Assembly: GCA_965242605.1 (NCBI GenBank)
Contig: CBDESS010000001.1
Coordinates: forward strand, 124,001-188,000
Length of the DNA stretch: 64,000 nucleotides
From: JAAXHF01 sp965242605
GTDB lineage: Bacteria > Desulfobacterota > Binatia > Bin18
Reading direction: 5' to 3'
Under the pieces are notes generated by a model. It ran no database searches and was not told the DNA's origin. It saw only the letters and a list, made by a program, of their open reading frames with translations. Made by a program: the position numbers and the translations under genes. Shown here piece by piece: positions 8,945 through 16,734 of the stretch (the first letter of the stretch is position 1; the number at the start of each line of letters is the position of its first letter).

Positions 8945-10447
8945 ATGAGCGCGCGGGTCATCATGGTTCAGGGAACCGGGTCGGATGTTGGAAAGTCTGT
9001 CATTGTGGCCGGGCTGTGTCGGCTGGCCAGCCGGCGCGGGATGCGCGTTGCCCCGTTCAAGCCCCAGAATATGTCCAACAATGCCGCGGCCTGCGCCGAC
9101 GGCGGGGAGATTGGCCGGGCCCAGGCCGTGCAGGCCCGGGCCGCCGGACTGGCCCCGCACACCGATTTCAACCCGGTGCTCTTGAAGCCCCAGACCGACC
9201 GGGGCGCGCAGGTCGTGGTCCACGGCAGGGCGGTTGGGACGCTGGAGGCCAGAGACTACCCGGCCGGCCGCACTCGCCTGATGGCCGCGGTCATGCAGAG
9301 CTTCGGCCGGCTCGTCGCCACCCATGACCTTGTCATTGTTGAGGGGGCAGGCAGCCCGGCTGAGGTCAATCTGCGGGCCGGCGACATTGCCAATATGGGC
9401 TTTGCCCGGCGCGCCAACATCCCGGTGTGTCTTGTCGGCGACATTGACCGCGGGGGCGTCATTGCCGCCCTGGTGGGGACGCAGGCCGTGCTGGACCCCG
9501 AGGACAGCCGGCTGATCGTCGGCTTTGTGGTTAACAAGTTCCGGGGAGAGCCGGCCGTGTTTGACGCTGGCCTCTCGCTCATTGAGCGTCGCACCGGCTG
9601 GCCGTGCTTTGGCCTGATCCCCTGGGTGCCGGCCGCGACCCGTCTGCCGGCCGAAGATGCCGTGTCGCTCTCTCAGCCGCCTGCCGAGCGCTCTGGCCGG
9701 GTGCGCATTGCCGCCCCGATGCTGTCCCGCATGGCCAACTTTGACGACGCCGACCCGCTGCGGCTGGAGCCGCATGTGGACTTCGCCTTTGTGCCGCCCG
9801 GCGAGCCGCTTCCGCGCGATGTGGACGTCGTCATCCTGTTCGGCACCAAATCGACGCTGGGCGAGCTGGCCTTCCTGCGCGCTCAGGGCTGGGACCATGA
9901 CATCATGACCCACGCTCGCCACCGCGGCCAGGTGTTGGGGGTATGCGGCGGCTTCCAGATGCTGGGCCGGCGTGTCCACGACGCCTCGGGCACAGACGGG
10001 CCGAGCGGGTCGGTCAATGGGCTGGGTCTGCTTGAGCTTGAGACCACCATGCTCGGCTACAAAACTGTCCGGGTCGCCCGGGGACATTGCGCCCTCAGCG
10101 GCGAGCCAGTCAGCGGCTACGAGATTCACACCGGTCAGTCGCACGGGCGAGCGCTCAGCCGGCCGATGTTCCGGCTGACCACGGGCGCTGACGGGGCGCG
10201 TGCCGAGGGCGGGCGTATCGAGGGCACCTATCTGCACGGCCTGTTTGCCAACGACGCCTATCGGCGGGTCTGGCTGGAGCGCATCCGTGCCCATACCGCC
10301 TCAGAGCTGGACTACGAGTCGCGCGTTGAGCACGCCCTGGACGAGCTGGCCGACAGCCTGGCCCGCGCCGTGGATGTCAAGGCGGTGTTTGCCGCCGCCC
10401 GACGCCCCGGCTCGCTCCCGGGCAATGAGGCTGCCACACGGGCTTGA
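8945..10447 (+). CDS. cobQ: Cobyric acid synthase (adenosylcobyric acid amidotransferase)
   Basis: 500 aa. The N-terminal BioD-like P-loop domain begins VIMVQGTGSDVGKSVIVAGL, followed by APFKPQNMSNNAA and LKPQTDRGAQVVVHG. The C-terminal class I glutaminase-like domain holds the nucleophile in VLGVCGGFQMLGRRV and the catalytic His near GTYLHGLFANDAYR. It amidates four peripheral carboxylates of cobyrinic a,c-diamide in B12 synthesis using glutamine and ATP. No other late cobalamin genes are in the window; the early shared precursor is made by the cobA-hemD product. Confidence 0.96.
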   Translation: MSARVIMVQGTGSDVGKSVIVAGLCRLASRRGMRVAPFKPQNMSNNAAACADGGEIGRAQAVQARAAGLAPHTDFNPVLLKPQTDRGAQVVVHGRAVGTLEARDYPAGRTRLMAAVMQSFGRLVATHDLVIVEGAGSPAEVNLRAGDIANMGFARRANIPVCLVGDIDRGGVIAALVGTQAVLDPEDSRLIVGFVVNKFRGEPAVFDAGLSLIERRTGWPCFGLIPWVPAATRLPAEDAVSLSQPPAERSGRVRIAAPMLSRMANFDDADPLRLEPHVDFAFVPPGEPLPRDVDVVILFGTKSTLGELAFLRAQGWDHDIMTHARHRGQVLGVCGGFQMLGRRVHDASGTDGPSGSVNGLGLLELETTMLGYKTVRVARGHCALSGEPVSGYEIHTGQSHGRALSRPMFRLTTGADGARAEGGRIEGTYLHGLFANDAYRRVWLERIRAHTASELDYESRVEHALDELADSLARAVDVKAVFAAARRPGSLPGNEAATRA

Positions 10448-10478
10448 TACGCCTCTTCAGGAGACTTAGAATTGCACC

Positions 10479-12341
10479 ATGAAGAAAATGGCCCAGAAGA
10501 TCCGCTTTAACATCTGGTATGTGTTCATCGCCCTGTGGGGGGTGATCCTGCTGCACAATCTATGGCTCCAGGCCACCCAGATTGAACAGATTCCCTACAG
10601 CCAGTTCCAGGTCTATCTCGACGAGGACCTGATCGAAGAAATCCGCGTCAGCAACAACCATATTCAGGGGACCCTGAAGCGTCCCCTGGAAGGCCAGCCC
10701 CGGCAGTTTGTGACGATTCGGGTTGAACCCGAGCTGGCCGACAAGCTGGCCACGAATGGGGTCCGGTTTGCCGGCGAAATTGAGACTACCTTCCTGCGTG
10801 ATTTTCTGTCGTGGATTGTCCCGGTGCTGCTGTTTGTCGGCATCTGGCTGTTCTTCATGCGCCGGTTTGCCCAAAAACAGGGCCTTGGCGGCGGCTTTCT
10901 GTCGATCGGCAAGAGCAAGGCCAAGGTCTACATGGAGCAGGATGTCAAAGTCACCTTTCATGACGTGGCCGGGGTGGACGAGGCCAAGACCGAACTCCAG
11001 GAGGTGATCGCGTTTCTCAAGACCCCAGAAAAGTTCGCCCGGCTGGGCGGGAAAATCCCTAAGGGCATCCTGCTCGTCGGCCCGCCGGGGACAGGCAAGA
11101 CCCTGCTGGCCAAAGCAGTGGCCGGTGAGGCCGGCGTGCCCTTTTTCTCTATCAGCGGCTCGGAGTTTGTGGAAATGTTCGTTGGAGTGGGGGCGGCCCG
11201 GGTGCGCGATCTGTTTGTCCAGGCCAAAGAGAAAGCGCCGTGCATTATTTTTGTCGATGAGCTGGACGCCCTGGGCAAAGCTCGGGGGATCGGCCCGGTG
11301 TCCCACGAAGAGCGCGAACAGACCTTGAACCAGCTCCTCGTTGAGATGGACGGCTTTGACCAGCGCACCGGGGTGATCCTGATGGCGGCGACCAACCGGC
11401 CGGAAATTCTGGACCAGGCCCTGCTGCGGGCTGGCCGCTTTGACCGCCATGTAGTGGTGGACCGGCCGGATAAGATCGGCCGGCGGGATATTCTCAAGGT
11501 CCACGCCCGTCAAGTGCAGCTTGACCCGGACGCCGACCTGGCAGTCGTGGCGGCCATGACCCCCGGCTTTGCCGGGGCCGACCTGGCCAACATCATCAAC
11601 GAAGCCGCGCTGTTAGCCGTCCGCATGGGCAAAGACTCGGTCGGCCTGCCCGAGCTCCAGGAGGCAGTTGAGCGGGTGGTTGCCGGCTTGGAGAAAAAGA
11701 ACCGGGTGCTCAACAAGGCCGAAAAAGAGCGGGTGGCCCATCACGAGATCGGCCACGCCCTCGTCTCGCTGTCGCTGCCGGGCGGCGACGAGGTGCAGAA
11801 AATCTCGATTATTCCGCGCGGGGTGGCCGCCCTCGGCTATACGCTGCAACTACCGACCGAAGACCGCTTTGTGATCACCAAATCCGAGTTGGAGAATAAA
11901 ATTGCTGTGTACCTGGGCGGTCGGGTCGCCGAAGAGATCATCTATGGGGAGATATCAACCGGCGCGCGGGACGACCTGCTCAAAGCCACCGACATCGCCA
12001 AGAACATGATCAAAGCCTACGGCATGAGCGAGCAGCTCGGCCAGACCAGCTTTGACCAGGACCACCAGCCGATGTTTCTGCCCGGCGGCCAGAGCCCCGG
12101 CCCGGGCGACTACAGCGAAGAAACCGCCCGGGCGATTGACGCCGAAATCCGGCTCATCATTGACGCCCAGTATGCACGGGTGACAGAGCTGCTGCGCTCC
12201 AAAACCCAGATACTGAAGAGCGCGGCCCAGGCCCTGCTGGAAAAAGAAACCCTGACCGGCGAGGAACTGCGGGCGATTGCCCGTCCCGCGGACAGCCCTG
12301 ACCCGAACGGGGGCGGACGCCTGGCCGTCCACCCGTCCTAG
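10479..12341 (+). CDS. ftsH: ATP-dependent zinc metalloprotease FtsH
   Basis: 620 aa. Two N-terminal membrane segments (about residues 11-31 and 108-128) flank a periplasmic part. The AAA+ module has Walker A GPPGTGKT (201-208), Walker B IIFVDE (256-261) and the SRH around RAGRFDR. The zinc site HEIGH (422-426) replaces the more usual HEAGH. It degrades membrane and short-lived cytosolic proteins as a hexamer. AGGAG lies about 14 nt before the ATG. It converges with the amidohydrolase on the other strand, their stop codons overlapping by 4 nt. Confidence 0.97.
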   Translation: MKKMAQKIRFNIWYVFIALWGVILLHNLWLQATQIEQIPYSQFQVYLDEDLIEEIRVSNNHIQGTLKRPLEGQPRQFVTIRVEPELADKLATNGVRFAGEIETTFLRDFLSWIVPVLLFVGIWLFFMRRFAQKQGLGGGFLSIGKSKAKVYMEQDVKVTFHDVAGVDEAKTELQEVIAFLKTPEKFARLGGKIPKGILLVGPPGTGKTLLAKAVAGEAGVPFFSISGSEFVEMFVGVGAARVRDLFVQAKEKAPCIIFVDELDALGKARGIGPVSHEEREQTLNQLLVEMDGFDQRTGVILMAATNRPEILDQALLRAGRFDRHVVVDRPDKIGRRDILKVHARQVQLDPDADLAVVAAMTPGFAGADLANIINEAALLAVRMGKDSVGLPELQEAVERVVAGLEKKNRVLNKAEKERVAHHEIGHALVSLSLPGGDEVQKISIIPRGVAALGYTLQLPTEDRFVITKSELENKIAVYLGGRVAEEIIYGEISTGARDDLLKATDIAKNMIKAYGMSEQLGQTSFDQDHQPMFLPGGQSPGPGDYSEETARAIDAEIRLIIDAQYARVTELLRSKTQILKSAAQALLEKETLTGEELRAIARPADSPDPNGGGRLAVHPS

Positions 12342-13501
12342 GCCGCGGCGGTCAACTCCCGCTCTGAAAACCCGTACAGCCTCAGGCAGTTATCCCACAT
12401 GATCTTGCGCTTAGACTCTGGGCTGACCCGGGGGTGTTCTTCAAGAAATGTGCGAATCCCGTTGGGAAAGGGGCCGTCGGCATGGGGGTAATCAACCGAC
12501 ATGACGATGTTGTCATCACCAATTTCGTCCACCACCACCCCGAGTAGCTCTTCATCCACATCGGTGCCGATAAAACACTGACGCTTGAAATAGTCGCTGG
12601 GCAGGGCCGGCAGCTTGATCGCCTCGCCGCCGCCGTATTTTTTCCACTGATCGTCCAGCCGGTTCAGCCACCACGGCAGCCAGCCGCAGTTGCCCTCCAG
12701 AAAACCGACCCGCAGCTCAGGAAAGCGCTCCAGCACCCCGCCGGCGGTCATCGCCCCGAGCGCCAGCATCAGCTCCATCGGAAAGGCCGACGAGTGGTTG
12801 AGGGTCCGAAAGTTGGGATGGCCCCGAAAACGATTACTGGCGTAGTCTTTTGACGCCCCGCCGCTGGTGCCGTGAAAGGCCAGCGGCACGTTCAGCCGGC
12901 AGAGCTCCCGCCACAGCACATCGCACTCCGGGGCGTTAACATAGCGGCCGTTGACCGGCATGGGCAGCAGGACCGCGCCCACATGGCCTTTGTGCTCAAC
13001 CGCCCGCCGGGCCTCCGCGGCGGCCAACTCCGGGTCGTGCAGCGACACAATGGCGGCCGGCTTGAGGCGGCGGGGGTTGGTCCGACAGTACTCGGCCAGC
13101 CAATCGTTAAAAGCCGCGCAGCAGGCCGCGGCGTACTCCGGCTCCAGGTCGTCAATCGACACCACCATATGGGCAAACGTCCGGTATACCACCCCGATAT
13201 CAATGCCTTCGGCATCCATCGCCTCCAGCGTGGCGCTGGCCTCGTACTTGCGCTCGCGCACCGGCCGGTACAGCGCTTCGGTCGGCGCGTCAAGAAACTG
13301 CTGCGGGCCAATCACATCCTCGGAGCGCGCCCAGGGCGGGATGAGCTGGCCCTGGACCTGCCAATGGGGGAAATTGGTCGGGCTCCAGCCCAGATACTTG
13401 GGCCGCTGGTCACGGTAGTGTTCATCAAAATAGTGCTCGTACACCTCGCCCGTTTCAATCACATGCAGATCGCTGTCAATCACCCGGAAGCCATCGTTCA
13501 T
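12338..13501 (-). CDS. Amidohydrolase-2 family metal-dependent hydrolase
   Basis: 387 aa from ATG at 13501; an in-frame extension to 13639 is rejected because it overlaps the divergent gene's start and lacks family similarity. The N-terminus is MNDGFRVIDSDLHVIETGEV, followed by AMDAEGIDIGVVYRTFAH, PLAFHGTSGG (metal His) and MSVDYPHADGPFPN (catalytic Asp and His). This is the TIM-barrel ACMSD/amidohydrolase_2 family, whose members decarboxylate or hydrolyse small ring compounds. It is divergent from the flavin-dependent oxidoreductase at 13638, an arrangement suggesting a shared catabolic theme. Confidence 0.85.
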   Translation of the reverse strand: MNDGFRVIDSDLHVIETGEVYEHYFDEHYRDQRPKYLGWSPTNFPHWQVQGQLIPPWARSEDVIGPQQFLDAPTEALYRPVRERKYEASATLEAMDAEGIDIGVVYRTFAHMVVSIDDLEPEYAAACCAAFNDWLAEYCRTNPRRLKPAAIVSLHDPELAAAEARRAVEHKGHVGAVLLPMPVNGRYVNAPECDVLWRELCRLNVPLAFHGTSGGASKDYASNRFRGHPNFRTLNHSSAFPMELMLALGAMTAGGVLERFPELRVGFLEGNCGWLPWWLNRLDDQWKKYGGGEAIKLPALPSDYFKRQCFIGTDVDEELLGVVVDEIGDDNIVMSVDYPHADGPFPNGIRTFLEEHPRVSPESKRKIMWDNCLRLYGFSERELTAAA

Positions 13502-13637
13502 GGTCGCGTCCTTTCTGCCTCGCCCTTCTCTCGGGCGGTCAAGTCTAGCATGTCCGGCCGGCCAGCAGTAGGGGCGTTGCCAGATACCCACCACCCGGGG
13601 TAGTGTTCGGGCTTGAGTATACAGGAGGAGGCCAGCC

Positions 13638-14849
13638 ATGTTTCTGATGCGGTTTACCGAGCGCGCCTATGTGGCCTACACCGCAGAGGATGTGCAGAGC
13701 AGCTTTCGCAGCTCTGTGCGCCTGACGTTTCCCAACTCCCATTTCAAGCCCGGTCTCGGCGCGGACATGTACAACGAGTATCTCGACGAGTACGAGTATG
13801 CGGACGAGGTTGGCTTTGACGGCCTGATGCTCAACGAGCACCACAACACGCCGACCTGCCTCGGTGCGGCCATGAACCTGGAGGCCGCCATCCTGGCCCG
13901 CACCACCAAAAACGCCAAGCTCGTGCTGCTGGGCAACCCGCTGCCGATCTTTGACAACCCGATCCGGCTGGCCGAGGAGTTGGCCGAGATCGACATGATC
14001 TCGCGCGGCCGGCTGGTCTCCGGCTTTGTGCGCGGTACCGGCATTGAGAGCTGGGCAACCAACACCAACCCGGCCTACAACCGCGAGCGCTTTCAGGAGG
14101 CCCACGACCTGATTCTCAAAACCTGGACCACACCCGGCCCCTTTCGCTGGGAGGGCAAGCATTATCAGTTCCGGGTCGTCAATCCCTTTGAGCGCCCCCT
14201 CCAGGACCCTCACCCGCCAATCTGGATTCCGGGCGTTGGCAGCCCCGAGACCCTGGTGTGGTGCGCCCAGCATCACTATCCGTACATCTATCTGGAGACC
14301 GACCCGCAGGTCACCCTGGATATGATGGAGCTATACAAGCAGGCTGCGGCCGAGGTCGGCTATAGCCCGGGACCGCAGAACTTCGGCTATCTGGTGCGGA
14401 TTCATGTCCAGGACACGGACGACAAAGCCTACGAGGTCGGCCAGGGCTTTCTGGTCGGTAACGCCGGGGTCGGGCGGGTGCCGTTGCCGGGCGATTTCAT
14501 GGCCCCGCCGGGCTACAACTCGCGCGATGGCACGCGGCGACTCATTGAGCAGTACAAGCACGCGCTGCGTCCAGACCCGCTGTACGGCGGGGTAGATGCC
14601 GCCGGCTGGGACAAGGTGGTTGAGAGCAACCGGGTGATTGTCGGCAGCCCGGCCACGGTCATCAAAAAGGTCCGGCAGATGCTGACCGAGGTCCGACCCG
14701 GCATCCTGGGCGTGTGGACGAACGACGGCACAATCAGCCACCCGGACACCATGCGCTGCCTGCAACTGATGGAAAAGGAAGTCCTGCCGGCAATCAGGGA
14801 CATGGGCCAGGAACTCGACCTGCCCGGCCCGTTTGAGCAAGCGCCATAA
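13638..14849 (+). CDS. LLM-class (luciferase-like) flavin-dependent oxidoreductase
   Basis: 403 aa preceded by a strong AGGAGGAGG ribosome site. It shows the bacterial luciferase-like fold hallmarks: FDGLMLNEHHNTPTCLGAA, ILARTTKNAKLVLLGNPLPI, RLAEELAEIDMISRGRLVSGFVRG and, later, NRVIVGSPATVIKKV. Such enzymes are FMN- or F420-dependent monooxygenases or dehydrogenases. The divergent amidohydrolase and the downstream alpha/beta-hydrolase-fold gene suggest a ring-opening or hydrolytic catabolic cluster; the substrate is unknown. Confidence 0.88.
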   Translation: MFLMRFTERAYVAYTAEDVQSSFRSSVRLTFPNSHFKPGLGADMYNEYLDEYEYADEVGFDGLMLNEHHNTPTCLGAAMNLEAAILARTTKNAKLVLLGNPLPIFDNPIRLAEELAEIDMISRGRLVSGFVRGTGIESWATNTNPAYNRERFQEAHDLILKTWTTPGPFRWEGKHYQFRVVNPFERPLQDPHPPIWIPGVGSPETLVWCAQHHYPYIYLETDPQVTLDMMELYKQAAAEVGYSPGPQNFGYLVRIHVQDTDDKAYEVGQGFLVGNAGVGRVPLPGDFMAPPGYNSRDGTRRLIEQYKHALRPDPLYGGVDAAGWDKVVESNRVIVGSPATVIKKVRQMLTEVRPGILGVWTNDGTISHPDTMRCLQLMEKEVLPAIRDMGQELDLPGPFEQAP

Positions 14850-14892
14850 TGCGGGCTCACAGCGACGACCGGTCACTGCTGTGAGCCCGCAT
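14849..14892. other. Perfect 15-bp inverted repeat between two genes
   Basis: The arms 14849-14863 and 14878-14892 are perfectly complementary (ATGCGGGCTCACAGC and its reverse complement) around a 14-nt loop. The repeat starts at the last base of the luciferase-like gene's stop codon and ends 13 nt before the next ATG. No U-tract follows, so an RNA stability or attenuation element, or a protein-binding palindrome, is more likely than a standard terminator. Confidence 0.8.
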
Positions 14893-14905
14893 CAGGGAGA
14901 ACACC

Positions 14906-15694
14906 ATGTCAACACCATACCAGGAAGAGCGGGTTGAGGTTGCCGGGGCAAACATCCAGCTCCTGAAAGGCGGACGCGGCGACCCGCTGGTGCTGTTTCA
15001 CAGCATTGAGGGCAGCCTGGGCTGGCGGCGCTATCACGCCCAGTTGGCCGAGCATTTTACCGTCTACGCGCCGACCCTGCCGGGCTTTGGCACCTCGGAG
15101 CGGCCGGCCTGGGTCGAGAGCTTTTTTGACCTGGCGCGCTTCTCGCTGTGGCTGGTCCAGGAACTGGGGCTGGACAGAACCGCGCTCGGCGGCCACTTCA
15201 TCGGCGGCTGGCTGGCGGCCGAAATGGCGGTGATGAGCCCCGGGCTGATCGACAAGCTGATCCTGGTTGACGCCGCCGGTATTCAGCCCCAGCAGGCCGA
15301 GATTGCCGATATTTTTCTGCACGGCCTGGAGGGCACGCGCCAGCTGACGTATTTTGCGCCCAAACAGGTGCCCGAATACGAAGCGCTGTTCGGCCACACA
15401 CCGTCCAAAGAAGAGCGGGGTATCCAGGCCCACAACCAGGAGACGGTCGTGCGCTACTGTTGGAAGCCGTACATGTATGACCGCAGCCTGCCGGCCCTGC
15501 TGCCCCGGCTGCGCGCGCCTACCCTGGTGATCTGGGGCCGTGACGATCAGATTGTGCCGCTGGAGTGCGGCCAGCGCTACCAGCAGGCCATTCCTGGTGC
15601 CCGGCTGGAAATCCTGCCCGAGTGCGGCAACTGCCCACCGCTGGAAAAGCCCGACGCCTTTAGCAGGCTGGTGCGTGAGTTTCTGTGCACCTGA
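14906..15694 (+). CDS. Alpha/beta-hydrolase-fold protein lacking catalytic Ser and His
   Basis: 262 aa with the overall layout of MCP-type alpha/beta hydrolases: oxyanion-side PLVLFHSIEGS, the nucleophile-elbow region ALGGHFIGGWLAAEMA, LVIWGRDDQIVP carrying the acid Asp, and ILPECGNCPPLEKPDAF near the end. The elbow, normally G-x-S-x-G, reads G-H-F-I-G (TTC in place of a Ser codon). The usual GH before the PxxEKP motif reads GN (AAC). Fold conservation is good but the catalytic dyad is absent, so it may be a non-catalytic homologue or recently inactivated. GGGAG precedes the start. Confidence 0.82.
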   Translation: MSTPYQEERVEVAGANIQLLKGGRGDPLVLFHSIEGSLGWRRYHAQLAEHFTVYAPTLPGFGTSERPAWVESFFDLARFSLWLVQELGLDRTALGGHFIGGWLAAEMAVMSPGLIDKLILVDAAGIQPQQAEIADIFLHGLEGTRQLTYFAPKQVPEYEALFGHTPSKEERGIQAHNQETVVRYCWKPYMYDRSLPALLPRLRAPTLVIWGRDDQIVPLECGQRYQQAIPGARLEILPECGNCPPLEKPDAFSRLVREFLCT

Positions 15695-16030
15695 GCAGGA
15701 GAGTTCCCCCTATACCCCTTTATCCCGAGGTTCAAAACGCCCTGGCGGTGATGCACGACACCATGCCGCCCCTGCACCCCCTGCCCCCGCCGGAGGCGCG
15801 CAAACTCATGGAAGACATACGCGGCTCCGCGGCCGAACCGGAGGGGAACGGGCTGTTTCCTGTGCTGGTCTATTTTCACGGCGGCGGTTAGGCGCTCGGC
15901 AGCCCCAACACGAGTGCTGACCAACTTGGCCGGGTGCATTGTCGTCTCGGCCAGCTATCGTCTGGCCCTGGAACACAAGTTCCTATGCCCTGGCCCGGAC
16001 TCACCCCGCGTGAATCACGCGCAGGACCAC
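15685..16030 (+). pseudogene. Remnant of an HGGG-type alpha/beta hydrolase (HSL family)
   Basis: The frame from 15685 encodes PLYPEVQNALAVMHDTMPP... up to VYFHGGG, the oxyanion motif of the hormone-sensitive-lipase family. TAG follows exactly where HGGGW normally has Trp. About 30 nt on, another frame continues with AGCIVVSASYRLALEHKF, the next conserved segment. The catalytic GDSAGG and everything after it are missing. At least one nonsense change, one frameshift and a large 3' deletion are visible. Its beginning overlaps the end of the preceding gene by 10 nt. Confidence 0.8.
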
Positions 16031-16047
16031 CTTGGCCGGAGCGAGCC

Positions 16048-16734
16048 TTACGGCCAGATGAGGCGATTTTCTTCGGCGAGAAAGGCGACCGAGTTGGCCG
16101 CGTCAACAAAGCGCTTCACGTCCTCAGACTGCTCAACCTGGAGTTCGTCAGACGCCCACGCCTGCTCGAAGGTGGCCCAATCCGGCCACGACAGCTCGGC
16201 TACGCCGTCAAACGCCGGCATATCGGTATCATAGGTCTCGGGGCAGACGTGACACTGCACATAGCGGCGCAGGCCGGGCGTTCCGGGCACCAGCGGCGCG
16301 TGTGTGTTCCGCCAATAGTCCTGGAACTCGGCCACGCTCAGGCCGGGCTTGCGCTTGAGCAGGAACACGCCCTTGACCCCGGGCGTGTCCTTGGCCAGCG
16401 TTGGGCCGGCCACCACCACATTCTCCTGGGTGTTCAAAAACCTCAGCCGGGGCACGTCGATAAAGTTGGGCTCGTCCCGAAAAGCGCCGTCCACATACTC
16501 CGGGTTGTCCTTCAGCCCTTGGGCGGTGGCCAAGTCGTCAAACCAGATTTCAGCCGCACCCTCGTATGGGGAAGAGAAACCCGGAATCGTGTGGGGAAGC
16601 CGGTGGCTCTGCACATAGCGGAGCAGGGCCGAGATGCGGAGTGCCAGCTCGGCGTGAATCGTCCTCCAGTGGGTGTGGAACTGCTCGTCGCTGATATCGG
16701 GCCGCTTGGGAATGAGGGCAAATCCTTTAATCAT
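16048..16734 (-). CDS. Tandem EthD-domain protein
   Basis: 228 aa from ATG 16734, with GGAGG 5 nt upstream. It contains two EthD (ferredoxin-like dimeric alpha/beta barrel) units: one beginning MIKGFALIPKRPDISDEQFHTHW...IHAE and a second beginning GVKGVFLLKRKPGLSVAEFQDYW...THAPLV. EthD proteins are small accessory proteins of oxidative pathways. The gene starts only 50 bp beyond the trailer end of the CRISPR array and reads in the same direction as the array, so its promoter must lie in that 50 bp or in CRISPR units, or it is reached by pre-crRNA read-through. Confidence 0.85.
   Translation of the reverse strand: MIKGFALIPKRPDISDEQFHTHWRTIHAELALRISALLRYVQSHRLPHTIPGFSSPYEGAAEIWFDDLATAQGLKDNPEYVDGAFRDEPNFIDVPRLRFLNTQENVVVAGPTLAKDTPGVKGVFLLKRKPGLSVAEFQDYWRNTHAPLVPGTPGLRRYVQCHVCPETYDTDMPAFDGVAELSWPDWATFEQAWASDELQVEQSEDVKRFVDAANSVAFLAEENRLIWP

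Noticed and set aside
8900..10294. 464-aa minus-strand frame over cobQ
   Set aside because: Shadow of a GC-rich gene; cobQ motifs are complete on the + strand.
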